64,000 nucleotides of DNA from Hofstenia miamia (taxonomy: Eukaryota > Xenacoelomorpha > Acoela), in the NCBI GenBank assembly GCA_004352715.1, contig SCFE01000011.1, positions 2,533,281-2,597,280 of the forward strand, given 5' to 3'. The notes beneath the pieces were generated by a model. It was not told where the DNA came from and ran no database searches. It was given only the letters and a program-made list of their open reading frames with translations. Both the position numbers and the translations under genes were made by a program. Of the stretch, positions 29,690 to 44,000 are shown piece after piece. How positions within the stretch are numbered: position 1 is the first letter of the stretch; each line of letters starts with the position of its first letter.

Positions 29690-31020
29690 TACAATTTTGT
29701 TATCTAATCATCGCTTAAATAATACTATATTTTCAATTGAATGCATTTTGTTTTCTAAATTTAGAACAACATACGCTAGGGATTTGAGGAGCTGCTCAAA
29801 CGATATCATGGAAAATCCTGTAAAAAATAAGCAAGATCGAATTATTAACGTTTCGATAGAACAACGTGATCATGTTACATATTTAGGTGTTGATATTGAC
29901 TAAGATTTAAAAATTGTTAATTTTTTCTTTAAAAAGATAAAAAAATGGCTTCTGGCGGTAGATACTTATACTACCTCAGAAATGTCGGACCAGATTATCC
30001 CGTTCAAATATTGCATGCATTTTGTTTATCGCAACTACAATATTGGTAATTATTTATTAATCGTAATACAAAAATCTGCTGTTTATGATAAAACTATTAA
30101 TTGGTCACTAAAATTATTAAATCTTGCAAGTAAGAATAATCATGCAAGTGAATCCTAGAAAAAAGTATATTATATTACCCCCGCTATATCAAGTACAATT
30201 CCATGTAGCTTCAATTTTATTTAAATATAAATATGTCCGAAAATCAATTTCTGGAATAAGTAATTTTCGACTAACAACACTGGATGAGGACGATATTAAT
30301 TTATCCCGAGAATCGACTGGACAAACTGTCAGATATTCTTAGAATTTTGGGAAATACCAGCATGGAAGACCCCACCAAAATCTTCAGCTTGAAGAATGCG
30401 AATTCAACCTTGAAGTTGAGAATCTTCCAGCAAATTGAGAAAATTATTTATCCTAGCTTTCATCGAACAGGCTCTAATATTTCCCATGGAAGTGAACCAA
30501 CTTAAACTTTAATGTTTCTGCAAATTCCAGTCTAATGATTGGAAACAAATTTTCAATGTTGGTAAAACTAAGAAAAACTTTAGGTTGGACATTTAAAGTA
30601 TATCCGTGGAACAAATAAGTTGGTTAATTTTGTTTTCAATACCAAGGAATGATTTTTACAGCAATTTAAACTTTGCATGGTAGACAGCAAACTGAAAAAA
30701 TCCTTTGTCCAAATATCAAACAATTGTATACGTTTTCAAAATTTTAAGGAACCAACCGGAATGTTTTAAAACGTTAACAACATTTAAAATATGCTTTCAA
30801 ATAGCATAGAATTTGAAAGAACATTAATTTGAGTTGGTTTCACCTCCATGGGTTGAAACGATTTAGAGAATGAGATTAGAGTAAAAAATGTATAAAATTT
30901 AGAAAAACCAAGAAGTGTACTGTTACAATGACAAAACACTATCAGAGACACAACCATGATAAAATCATTTATGGATTACGTTCTCGGAGCTTACTGCATA
31001 CAAAGACACAGATACACACA
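29690..31020 (+). pseudogene. Family B LINE relic interrupted by a CCATGG MITE
   Basis: Degenerate C-terminal ORF2 sequence: DHVTYLGVDID, then GGRYLYYLRNVGPDYPVQI and later ENEIR-like sequence. These match 61123-61750 (minus) and 27240-27700. The MITE at 30483-30852 splits it. Copied at 39879-41208. Confidence 0.7.
30483..30852. mobile_element. CCATGG-ended MITE, copy 2, with empty-site evidence
   Basis: 370 bp with ends CCCATGGAAGTGAACCAACT and inverted CCCATGGAGGTGAAACCAAC; the inverted repeat extends about 45 bp. The related LINE at 27640 reads straight through (CTAATATTTGAAATGATTT), whereas here the element splits CTAATATTT from TTGAAACGATTT. This implies a 2-bp TT duplication. Confidence 0.85.
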
Positions 31021-31209
31021 TGCTTAGTATTATTATATATTTTTTAACAATAACAACAACATATATTTAAGTTCTCATGTACATATACATGTATTAAGTT
31101 TACAAACTTATTAAGAACATAAATAATGCAACTTTCTTCATATGAGCTTAGTTATGTCAGTAAATGTTTGTTTCTTGGTTACGTTTACAAATTACATATA
31201 ATTTAAAAA

Positions 31210-32760
31210 ATATTTTAACTTATTGTTCTTGAGTTGCACATCTTATTCTATAATTAGTCAGATAATTGATATTTTGTTGTGTAATCATGTTTTTCAACTT
31301 CTTCTTAAATATTGTAAATTTTTTTTTCACGTCTTGGACTGTAATCCAGTTTGTTCCATAGTGATATTGAATAATTTAGGAATCCGTTCTTCATTACTTT
31401 TCTATTATACTTAGTTTTACCAAATATAATTGTTCTTTGATTTAAATGATTAGAAATGTTCGATTTTTTTCCAAAATATCGATAAACATCTAATATTTTG
31501 AAGAGCTTCTAATGATATTAGATGATATTTACACATTATTTCTTTTTCTATTTTTGTTGCTAATTATGTTTATTCCCCATTTAAATACTTTGTCTAATTT
31601 CGATTTTGCCTTTTTATTTAAGTTTGTTAATAAAAAAGATGAGTACAAGAAATGGGATAAAACAAGTGATCGAAAGAGTATTACCTTCCATTCTATTGGT
31701 ATATACTTTCCAATTTTTTGAATTGTCTTATACCATACGCCATTTTCTTTATGATGTTGTTTGCCTCGTCTTCAAAATTCAATTTATTATCAATTACTAC
31801 TCCCAAATATTTCATTTTTGGTGATTCGTGAATGATGTTGTTACATATCTTAATACTTTCTAATGGTGATTCATTTCTTCTATTCTTAATTACCATAAAT
31901 ATAGTTTTTTTAATATTTAGTTTTAACAAATTATTATTAAAGAATGATTGCAATTTTTCAACATTTTCCTGTAAATTTAAAATATCATTACAATAAATAA
32001 GAGTATCATCTGCAAATTGTACATGATTACTATTAATGTGCTGATCCATATCATTTACATATAACTTAAATAGTAATGGACCCAGTACTGATCCTTGTGG
32101 TACTCCATGGTTTATTTCTAATGAATTTGATATTTCTTCGTTGAGTTTCACATACTGATATCTATTATTTAAATAACTATTTAATAATTCTATTAATTAA
32201 TCACTAAAATTATGAATCTGCTTTAACTTTTCCAATAAAATAGAATGGTTTATTGAATTAAATGCCTTTGAAATATCTAATGATGCTATATATATATTTT
32301 CTCATTCCTATCTAATTTTGATCTCCAGTCTTCAACAGCATAAAGTAAGGCATCATTTGTAGAGGTATCTTTTTGAAATCCAAACTGATGTTTTGATATT
32401 AATTCATTTTGTTCCACATATAGGTTAATTTGGTTGAATAACAATTTTACAAATATTTTATTAATTATTGTTAATACTGAAATTGGTCGGTAATTTTCTG
32501 CAAGATCTTTTCTTCTCTTTTTATATATTGGTGCAACTTTAGCAATTTTTAAGTAATTAGGGTAAGTTGATTCTGCCAAGCATTGATTAAATAAGTCACA
32601 CAAAGGTCTCAATCAAATACACAAGGCACCTTTCAATAACCAAGGAGGAAATTCACAATGACCTTTCGCTTTTTTCCAATTAATTTTCTTTGTTTCTTTG
32701 TAAAATTCTACTAATATATTATGTATGTCAATATAATTTAGCTTGTAGTTTGAAAATATT
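31210..32760 (-). pseudogene. LINE ORF2 relic, family C
   Basis: Minus-strand reading: PLCDLFNQCLAESTYPNYLK, APIYKKRRKD, NYRPISVLTIINK, QFGFQKDTSTNDAL, then SLDISKAFNSINHSILLEKL, NHGVPQGSVLGPLLF, QFADDTLIYC and KMKYLGVVID. At least two breaks: a stop near 32612 and a shift near 32290. FADD replaces YADD. Duplicated almost perfectly at 41398-42948. Confidence 0.85.
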
Positions 32761-33740
32761 AGCAGACATCTTCCACAAGTAGCGAATCAAATTGACTTAT
32801 AGAGTGGTTGAGAAACCGAAACTGCCGTTTATTTTACACTATTACCGATATCCTTCACAGTTATTACAACTAGCATCGTGATCAAATGAAAAAATGAGAT
32901 TAAATTCAAATGTCGAATTAATGTAGGAATACGAAATGTTAACTGCTTCAAGAACAAACTCAATAATGCAAAAAAACTAAGGCGTCTTTTAGAACGCCTT
33001 GCAAAATATCTCCCTACAAACTTTCGAATTTAATAACACATTTTTTAAATAAATAAACTAAACTAAATGTAATGGAGACGATTGCTATCATTTTAAATTG
33101 GATTATCAAAAAAGATGAAACGAGTCAAAATTAACAGGTTGTGAAAAAACGTTTGTTTACATTTTTTGAATTACTAACCATGAATGAAAAAGGAAGTATG
33201 GAGACTGCTCTAAAAATGAAGCAAGCTTAAGAATGCTTATGCTAATCCTTCAATAAACATTAAAATCTAGTTTTTAAACACGAAGAAAATTTAAACTATA
33301 TATTGTATACGATTCACTATATAATTGAGTTCTAGACAAATTACAATGCCATTGTAATTAGCCTTATAAAGTGTGATATAAAACAAATTAAAAGGTTTTC
33401 TTTAAATTGCGAGACATTCAAAGAAACGGTTGTACCTGAATAAATAGAATTTTCTTCTTATTTAAATAGTTCCAACTAAAAAAGAAATCTTACTATTGGA
33501 AAAGCACATTAGAAAAGAAGTCTTTAAATATTTTATTTGCACAATTGAAAACAGAAATTACCTGATATAGTATTGAAGAAAAGTTGATGTACGCGATAAT
33601 TTTAAACGGGAATTAGAAATTATATTTACACGCACTTTTACACTAAAATTACGAATAAGCGATGAAGTCAAGCATTTCAGAATTGGTTTCCCAGAGAACA
33701 AAGCTTTCCATTCTATTGTATTTTGTTACTGCATTTGTAT

Positions 33741-34359
33741 CAGAGTTGTCAACGAGGCGAAATTTTTAAGCTCGGCTCGTTTTACTTTTGAGTATTTTTG
33801 GCTCGGCTCGCCACATAGAACCTTTGAACGAGGCTGGTCTTAGCTCGATTTTTTTAAAAACCATTGCGCTCTCAGAATTTTTATACATAGCTCTCAAACA
33901 TTTTTATGCGTGGATAAATATTTTAATAGTTTTCACCACACACCAACTAAATTATGGAATAACTTAAATAGAAAAATTAAATTTGAAAAAAATTACAAAA
34001 AATTCAGAAAGAAATTGCGAACATTCCTCTTTAATAGACAATGCCTACTTAATGAAAACAATACACTACATTCATTTGAAAATTTGTATAAAATGCACAC
34101 ACACAACACACGCACACATTTTAATATTATATATATTTATTATATTTGTAAATACCTTTTTGTAGTTTTGTAGTTTATAGTTTTTTGTACCTTTTTCTTG
34201 TAGCAATAAATTGCGTTTGAATCTTATTTAATAAATATATTTAAATAGGACTATAAAAAAGGTATATTGAATGAGAAAATAAGAAAATCTGCATAAACAA
34301 ATTAAAAAGCAGAACTGTAAATTTACTTGGCTTATCAAAGGCTCGTTGTATATCCAATG
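33741..34359 (-). mobile_element. hAT-like MITE split by a LINE 3' fragment
   Basis: 33741-33892 and 34226-34359 are the two halves, in reverse orientation, of the element at 35090-35430: end CAGAGTTGTCAACGAGGCG, inner GGCTCGGCTCGCCACAT, and after the break ATCTGCATAA and GGCTCGTTGTATATCCAAT. The family B LINE 3' end lies between them. The outer right end is lost. Confidence 0.7.
33893..34225 (+). pseudogene. Family B LINE 3' end nested in a MITE
   Basis: Encodes the ORF2 C terminus (FHHTPTKLWNNL, KFEKNYKKFRKKLR), matching GFHHISIKLWNNLD of the 61-kb copy. It ends with GCAATAAATTGCGTTTGAAT plus CTT. A classic 5'-truncated insertion. Confidence 0.8.
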
Positions 34360-34631
34360 CATTAAGTATAAGCAATATAATGGAATAATAATGAATACAT
34401 TTTAATTACAAGATCTACAATATACTATGCAAAGAATTACTTCGTACAAACATTTTAATGGCAATTAATTATTTTGATAAAATAACCATTTATTGCGGGA
34501 TTCCATTTGACATTTCTATTTGTTATTTTCGAAAATGCTAACAAACTACAAAATTCATAAATTATTTGAGTTTGATGTACCAAAGGATTTTCAAACACGA
34601 CCCAGGCATTAAATTGTTATTTCGTCTAAAA

Positions 34632-34914
34632 TCAATTCTTTTCGCTGCAACCAATTAACTTCAATCCCTTCACGAAGGCGGAGAGCCAGGCTTCAGAAAC
34701 GGGTCGTTCGATGCCTTGATCTACCATTAGTTTGATCTCGCTGTGAGGAATTGTCGATGTTTTGTAATGAATTGAGAGACCAGTGAGTAGGCCCGTGGAT
34801 GCAGGATTATCACTGTAACAAGAAAAGACAGACGTTATTTCCTTCAGCATAATGACTGTGTCAAACGACTGCCCAGAAATCGATATGAAATTATGACTTT
34901 TATCAACACAAACT
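34632..34914 (-). CDS. ZFYVE21: ZFYVE21 exon 3 (PH-like domain and C terminus)
   Basis: The acceptor is atttag at 34920-34915; phase 2 completes a Lys codon. It reads VCVDKSHNFISISGQ, TVIMLKEITSV, TGLLTGLSIHYKTS, EIKLMVDQG and ends GCSEKN-stop. The strand pattern and terminal helix match the ZFYVE21 C-terminal half. Confidence 0.85.
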
Positions 34915-35043
34915 CTAAATATTAAGGTTGAAACACTTTGTCAAAGTTTCCATATCTACTACAATAAAATCATTGACAAGTTAAATAACTCAAAAAGTAT
35001 ACATAAACATGTGTTTGAACATGACTAAAGATATTCAACTTTT

Positions 35044-35089
<46 letters not shown>

Positions 35090-38015
35090 CAGACTTCTCA
35101 ACGAACCGAGCCGAGCTTGAGCAGAGTATTGGATATACAACGAACCGTTTTTAAGCAAACCAAATTTATAGTGCTGCTTGTTAATTTGATTATGCAGATT
35201 TTTCTTATTTTTTCATTCAATATTCCTTACTTTTAATCTTATTTTAGAAATATTTATTAAATAATAGGAAAAGCAATGAAAAAAAATTCTGAGAACACAA
35301 TATTTTAAAAAAAAATACCAAGCTGAAATGAGCCTCATTGAAAAATTTTATGTGGCGAGAAGAGCCGAAACTACTCAAAATTTAAACGAGCCGAGCCGAG
35401 CTTAGAAATTACGGCTCCGGGACAAGTCTGATATATATACATATATATTTTCTATGAAAAAATGTATAAACATCGAACAGTATTTCCGTTGTTTAGCTCA
35501 TCTGCGAAATACCTGATTTTCATAATTAATTTCGATTTTAAATACTAATAGGTTGGAAAATTATTGCTTTAAAATTGTTAATTGCTGAGAAGCGAAATGT
35601 ATTTTGCTCTAAGGTGGGAAATCGTTTACACACTGTACTTTAAACCACGTCGCAATTTATAAATCAGTCGATAGTGAGGACATTAAGGCTGGTGATACAA
35701 CCGGATATGCTATATAGGAACGAGTAACCCTGTAGCCAATTAGGGAACACTACTGGTAAACAAACCATAAATAGACAACCACTTCATTAAAAAACCGACT
35801 GCTTTTTTCCTGAATTCATTATAATTAAGATCAAATATTTAACAAAAGTTAGAGGGGCTAAGGATCCCAAAATTGACCAGTCGAGATTTTCGGTTAGTCA
35901 ATGTGAAACCAAATGTATAATTGAAAAATAAAGATACTGTTGCTATGAATTAATTGCGGAAATTCAATTTAAAATTTTATTGACAATTGTTTTCAAAATT
36001 TCGATATATTTTGTAAACGTGCTTTACGATGGAATACACCATTTCAAAATATTTACGTTCAACACTATAGCGCATAAATTTCATTAGGGATCAATAGAAA
36101 TAACAACGACCACCGGGATTGAGCGATAAAACTACTCCAACTCAATGATCTGCTGCTTATAAACAACATAAAATTCCTCAAGGGTAAACCATTAAGTATA
36201 GTAGCTTCTTTATATATTTTTATTATGTATATTCCAATTATAACAAGTTTCAAAGAATCAGGCAATTTTGTTCGTTATATCAGATTTTCTTTATATCAGT
36301 TGTACTATAGCTTGTTGAATGATACTGGATAATTAAAATTCACTATACTTTAAGTGACTATTTACATATATATATTTTTTTTTATTCCTCAGAAAAGTTT
36401 GTGAGGTATTGCCTTATTGGAGGGTTAGACTGTTATGTATATTACATTTTCCCTTAAGAGCAACTCTGGTGAATACATTGTAATTAATTATAAACCATTT
36501 CAAAATTCCGTAACAGATAGAAAATTTCAAATTTCGAAAAATGAAGAAATTTACATTTTAGAAATTTCTGTCAATTGAAAAAATATACTAATACTTTCGC
36601 AGATAAATCCGTTGCAATATCGTTTGGAAATCGTAAAAACCAAAATCATATTTCGAAAATTCAATTTCGCTTAAGAAAAGTTGCATTTCTATGTAACGAG
36701 ACCTCCAATCTGGATGTAACGGATCCGCACTTAAATTATGAAAATACTGAACTTAAAAATGAAAACTGTAGTAAACCCACTGAATAGTAATTTATCCACA
36801 GTGCTTACACTAAACTATTTGATGGCTAAGGGGGATGAATTTTCTCCATTCAAGCAAAAATTGCATTGATTTGCAAAATTTTCTTACAAAAAACTTGCAA
36901 ATCGGTAAAAAAAATTTTTCATATGGTTGCCAGCACATTTGAAGTAAAGAAAAACTTTATTCAAAGATTTGAATTGCTCATTGATTTTTCCAGGTACTTC
37001 AAAAATTGCAAAAAAACCTACATGCACAAACGCTAGATAGAGGAAAATATTTTTTATTACATACACTCAAACTAGTAAGTTTATGGCTTAATTCCTTCAT
37101 CAGCTGCTATACGTTCGCAATAACTTACTTATTCTTTTGATGAGTGGCAGTTTGCAATTTTATTCAGTAAAATTTAGAAATGTCAAAATGAATGTCAATC
37201 AAAGAAATTTCAACAAATTGATAATCTCTTCATTACGTAAGACTAATATTTACAGTCGCAATTTTTAAAGTTAAGAATATTAAAAGCCCAGTATATATTG
37301 ACCAAATATTATTAACATTAAGAAAGACCAGGGCATAATAAATACAAATGAATAAATAATAATTTGATAAATGTAAGACATATATATATTATGTATATGA
37401 ATCACTAAATAACAATATGTATTTCTAAAAAAAGGAATGTCAAAAAAAACTGATTTTTCTATTGTTAAGATCTTCATCGATAAAAATTAAAAAGCTTAAA
37501 AAATATTTTTCATTTAATCATTAATCTTTTTAACACCACTTTCTTCAAGAGAGTAGAGTCAAAACTTTGTTCTCGACTATAATCCGTTCCCTAACCCTGA
37601 TCGGGAAGTGGTTTGTTTCCAGAATGATCTGTTTTCCATATCAATTAATCGCCTTAATTCTTTCCATTTAATAATTTTTTAGATCATTTTATGCATAAAA
37701 CACTATGCAACCTAAAGCAATGGAGCCCCTTAAAATCCATGCCAGTACTGCTTTTTACTTGTAGCAGATCTACTCCTTGTACTATCTTCCTTTGGAGGCC
37801 GAGATGAGGCCATCCCAGAGCAAAATAAATTTCAATTCTGCTCAAACCAAAAAATAATTTTCTTTCAATTTTTGTATCACAACTCAAACTTGTATAACTA
37901 TTGCTTAGCCTAGCTAAAAACCTAAAATTTTAAAAACCATTTACTTCAATATTCAAGAATTAGGAGTATCAAATCAAAATTGCTTACTGTACTTACAATT
38001 TGATACATTTCAAAA

Positions 38016-38070
<55 letters not shown>

Positions 38071-41000
38071 TTGTAAATACATGTATTTGTAGTTTTTTTA
38101 CTGTTATTTATTTACAGCAATAAATTTGCTTTGACTCTTGTACATAGTCGTTAATGACGCTATTCATTTGAAACATCAGTAAAATATTGTAAAAAATTCA
38201 AATGAATATAGATTATCTTATCTTATCTTATATAGTTTGTGATCAATATTTTCAATAATGACGTGCACAATATGATGCTACACTTATCCTTCTGTATCTG
38301 CAAATGTCTATTTGAGTTTTTATGAATCCATGTTGTAAGCCCTGCTAAAAATGATTCTTCATCCATACGAAAATTACCTTTTTGATTACTTCAAATATGT
38401 AGAAGAACTTCAACTGCGCTGTCTTTGTCAAAGAGAGAGAACATTTGGTGCAGCAGCTTTTTCTTCTTATCTTTGATTAAAGATGCCGCATCAAATGCGG
38501 AGATCCTTGTTATCGAAGATATAAAATCTTTACATGTCCTATTTATACATGAGCTGAAGTAAAATAATAATCTTTACATGTCCTATTTATACATGAGCTG
38601 AAGTAAAATAATAATCTATAGTGAATCCAAGAATTTTAAAATGATTGACTTGGAATCGTAGACAGTGGTTCCGCGAAATTATGACATTTAAGCATAATTT
38701 ATAGTTCTCGCGATTTGCGTTCAGAGAACGAAAACTCGTTTTGTTGACACCATTCAATGAGCTGTCTCAGTCCATCTTTGAATTGTCATTTAGTTCACTG
38801 CCAAAGCATGCATTGTCGTCGTTAGCAAACTCACAAATTTACTGTTTTTAGGATTAGTAACAGGGAAATACGGCTGGGCAATGTTGAGCTATGTGGGACC
38901 ACCAAGAAATTCTTGCGGGACTCCACGACTAGTAAGTACTATTTCTGATCCCCGTTCGTTGTATTCTAATCTGCGAGCGATTTCACAGAAAGACGGACAC
39001 TCAGTTAATGATGCATGGGCTAATAGAAAATACAATTCAGAGAAGGTTCACTATTGTTAGATGATGGCATACATATTTCAATAGTATTCGTGACAGATAT
39101 TTTGAAGAGAGATGACAGTAGCGTATTTAGAGTCACACTTTCTAAAGCCAAAGCTAGTAGCGAGGTGTTGTAAGATGAGTTGATATATTTCCTGGATAGA
39201 AGACGTTCGAATATACGTGAAATTATGCAGGTGGGGGATACTGGCCTTAAATTCTCCAAAGATATTGGTTTGCCAGTCTTTGGTATGAGATGAACTGGCC
39301 ACTTTGCATCGACTGTTAGTGTTGATTTCTCATGGAAATCTTTAAAATATACTGAAATACATCAGCAAGGCTGTGCTCATTCTGACGTATAATCCATGAG
39401 GTTATCATCAGATTCACTTGTATTCTTGCCCAAAATCACATCGCATAATACACCTCATGAAACGAAAGTTGCGAAGCAGCTTTAATGGATTCCTCGGTAT
39501 TCAATTTTGAATGTGTGCATAAATTACTTCCTGTTATTTAAATTGCTATTCTTTGCAATGATCTTATTTATTAATTACGAAAAAATCAATATCCAATGGA
39601 GTTCATAGATCATAATATTAAAGAGGTAATAAATTAGTTTTGTAACTCTGCCAACTTCCTAAGTCAACGCCTTAATATATTTGAATTGTTTCTTACTGAA
39701 CACACAAAAATATCTTTCAATGATCTGATACAATTTCTATAGCTTTATATTTGAATTACAACAACTACAATTTTCATCAATCCATTATATGGAGCTATAG
39801 TTTTTGCTAGTTTAAAAAGTTCAGTTTATTTAGTTTTCCAACAGCATTTCATATGAAATAGTTATTTATAGCCGTCTTTACAATTTTGTTATCTAATCAT
39901 CGCTTAAATAATACTATATTTTCAATTGAATGCATTTTGTTTTCTAAATTTAGAACAACATACGCTAGGGATTTGAGGAGCTGCTCAAACGATATCATGG
40001 AAAATCCTGTAAAAAATAAGCAAGATCGAATTATTAACGTTTCGATAGAACAACGTGATCATGTTACATATTTAGGTGTTGATATTGACTAAGATTTAAA
40101 AATTGTTAATTTTTTCTTTAAAAAGATAAAAAATGGCTTCTGGCGGTAGATACTTATACTACCTCAGAAATGTCGGACCAGATTATCCCGTTCAAATATT
40201 GCATGCATTTTGTTTATCGCAACTACAATATTGGTAATTATTTATTAATCGTAATACAAAAATCTGCTGTTTATGATAAAACTATTAATTGGTCACTAAA
40301 ATTATTAAATCTTGCAAGTAAGAATAATCATGCAAGTGAATCCTAGAAAAAAGTATATTATATTACCCCCGCTATATCAAGTACAATTCCATGTAGCTTC
40401 AATTTTATTTAAATATAAATATGTCCGAAAATCAATTTCTGGAATAAGTAATTTTCGACTAACAACACTGGATGAGGACGATATTAATTTATCCCGAGAA
40501 TCGACTGGACAAACTGTCAGATATTCTTAGAATTTTGGGAAATACCAGCATGGAAGACCCCACCAAAATCTTCAGCTTGAAGAATGCGAATTCAACCTTG
40601 AAGTTGAGAATCTTCCAGCAAATTGAGAAAATTATTTATCCTAGCTTTCATCGAACAGGCTCTAATATTTCCCATGGAAGTGAACCAACTTAAACTTTAA
40701 TGTTTCTGCAAATTCCAGTCTAATGATTGGAAACAAATTTTCAATGTTGGTAAAACTAAGAAAAACTTTAGGTTGGACATTTAAAGTATATCCGTGGAAC
40801 AAATAAGTTGGTTAATTTTGTTTTCAATACCAAGGAATGATTTTTACAGCAATTTAAACTTTGCATGGTAGACAGCAAACTGAAAAAATCCTTTGTCCAA
40901 ATATCAAACAATTGTATACGTTTTCAAAATTTTAAGGAACCAACCGGAATGTTTTAAAACGTTAACAACATTTAAAATATGCTTTCAAATAGCATAGAAT

Positions 41001-44000
41001 TTGAAAGAACATTAATTTGAGTTGGTTTCACCTCCATGGGTTGAAACGATTTAGAGAATGAGATTAGAGTAAAAAATGTATAAAATTTAGAAAAACCAAG
41101 AAGTGTACTGTTACAATGACAAAACACTATCAGAGACACAACCATGATAAAATCATTTATGGATTACGTTCTCGGAGCTTACTGCATACAAAGACACAGA
41201 TACACACATGCTTAGTATTATTATATATTTTTTAACAATAACAACAACATATATTTAAGTTCTCATGTACATATACATGTATTAAGTTTACAAACTTATT
41301 AAGAACATAAATAATGCAACTTTCTTCATATGAGCTTAGTTATGTCAGTAAATGTTTGTTTCTTGGTTACGTTTACAAATTACATATAATTTAAAAAATA
41401 TTTTAACTTATTGTTCTTGAGTTGCACATCTTATTCTATAATTAGTCAGATAATTGATATTTTGTTGTGTAATCATGTTTTTCAACTTCTTCTTAAATAT
41501 TGTAAATTTTTTTTTCACGTCTTGGACTGTAATCCAGTTTGTTCCATAGTGATATTGAATAATTTAGGAATCCGTTCTTCATTACTTTTCTATTATACTT
41601 AGTTTTACCAAATATAATTGTTCTTTGATTTAAATGATTAGAAATGTTCGATTTTTTTCCAAAATATCGATAAACATCTAATATTTTGAAGAGCTTCTAA
41701 TGATATTAGATGATATTTACACATTATTTCTTTTTCTATTTTTGTTGCTAATTATGTTTATTCCCCATTTAAATACTTTGTCTAATTTCGATTTTGCCTT
41801 TTTATTTAAGTTTGTTAATAAAAAAGATGAGTACAAGAAATGGGATAAAACAAGTGATCGAAAGAGTATTACCTTCCATTCTATTGGTATATACTTTCCA
41901 ATTTTTTGAATTGTCTTATACCATACGCCATTTTCTTTATGATGTTGTTTGCCTCGTCTTCAAAATTCAATTTATTATCAATTACTACTCCCAAATATTT
42001 CATTTTTGGTGATTCGTGAATGATGTTGTTACATATCTTAATACTTTCTAATGGTGATTCATTTCTTCTATTCTTAATTACCATAAATATAGTTTTTTTA
42101 ATATTTAGTTTTAACAAATTATTATTAAAGAATGATTGCAATTTTTCAACATTTTCCTGTAAATTTAAAATATCATTACAATAAATAAGAGTATCATCTG
42201 CAAATTGTACATGATTACTATTAATGTGCTGATCCATATCATTTACATATAACTTAAATAGTAATGGACCCAGTACTGATCCTTGTGGTACTCCATGGTT
42301 TATTTCTAATGAATTTGATATTTCTTCGTTGAGTTTCACATACTGATATCTATTATTTAAATAACTATTTAATAATTCTATTAATTAATCACTAAAATTA
42401 TGAATCTGCTTTAACTTTTCCAATAAAATAGAATGGTTTATTGAATTAAATGCCTTTGAAATATCTAATGATGCTATATATATATTTTCTCATTCCTATC
42501 TAATTTTGATCTCCAGTCTTCAACAGCATAAAGTAAGGCATCATTTGTAGAGGTATCTTTTTGAAATCCAAACTGATGTTTTGATATTAATTCATTTTGT
42601 TCCACATATAGGTTAATTTGGTTGAATAACAATTTTACAAATATTTTATTAATTATTGTTAATACTGAAATTGGTCGGTAATTTTCTGCAAGATCTTTTC
42701 TTCTCTTTTTATATATTGGTGCAACTTTAGCAATTTTTAAGTAATTAGGGTAAGTTGATTCTGCCAAGCATTGATTAAATAAGTCACACAAAGGTCTCAA
42801 TCAAATACACAAGGCACCTTTCAATAACCAAGGAGGAAATTCACAATGACCTTTCGCTTTTTTCCAATTAATTTTCTTTGTTTCTTTGTAAAATTCTACT
42901 AATATATTATGTATGTCAATATAATTTAGCTTGTAGTTTGAAAATATTAGCAGACATCTTCCACAAGTAGCGAATCAAATTGACTTATAGAGTGGTTGAG
43001 AAACCGAAACTGCCGTTTATTTTACACTATTACCGATATCCTTCACAGTTATTACAACTAGCATCGTGATCAAATGAAAAAATGAGATTAANCGAGCCGA
43101 GCCGAGCTTGAGCACAGTATTTGATATACAACGAGCCCAAAACGAGCCTATTTTAGGCAAAGCAAGTTTATAGTTCTGCTTGTTAATTTGATTATGGAGA
43201 TTTTTCTTATTTTTTGCAGTCAGTATGCCTTTCCTATAATCATATTTAAGAAATGTTTATTAAATAATAGGAAGAGCTATGTAAAAAATTCTTTGAGCAC
43301 AATATTTTTAAAAAACTACCGAGCTAAAATGAGCCTTATTCAAAGATTGTATGTGGCGAGCCGAGCTGAGCCGAACTTACACAAAGTTTAAACGAGGCGA
43401 GCTTGGAATCGTCGGCTCGTTGACAAGTCTGATGAAAACATACTTGCACGACTTTGTATAATTCACATGGTCTTCTGAAACGTATGCGGCGAGTATACTA
43501 CAACCAGTAGTAAGAATTTTGAGGGAATTTTCAAAGAAATCATTTTCTTGTTTCGATTTGTCGATGCAAGTTTTACACTGAAGAACTGGATCGAAGTAGC
43601 CAAATCGAGTTAAATGAATTTTCACACCACAGCAATTGTTGCATAAGCACCGCCCACATCGACGACAATGATGACGCCGTCGTAATAGTTCGAAGGTCTG
43701 TTTGCATTCCATGCATTTCTATAACAAGAATATTAAAAAAAATTTAAAATACAATTCACGCGATAGTTTTAAACAACTGAATTTTCCAGGGAAATTCTAA
43801 AAACGTGTTGGAGGTTTAGCGCCTGTTTAATATTACACAGAGTGCAGTGTCAAATTCCAAGACTTTCTCAAATAGGTTTAAGAATTTCTGCACACCGACT
43901 TCTAATTTTAGAAGTCTATGCCCCACACAAATTAATTGCACTTCATCAAATTGGTAATGCGACATTTTGAACAAGCATTGGGTGGCAACGGTGAATCAGT

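Larger units (their letters stand above)
27877..32903. repeat. 5-kb duplication, copy 1
   Basis: Matches 38066-43091 over ~5.03 kb. The only difference I see is one base in a homopolymer near 29940, where the offset changes from 10189 to 10188. The left edge lies in a (TA)n tract. The right edge of copy 2 is the N at 43092, while copy 1 continues into unique sequence. Confidence 0.9.

Noticed and set aside
37684-37887. Candidate middle exon of ZFYVE21 in unique intron sequence
   Set aside because: No similarity to the PH-like region, and exon 2 joins exon 3 in phase without it.
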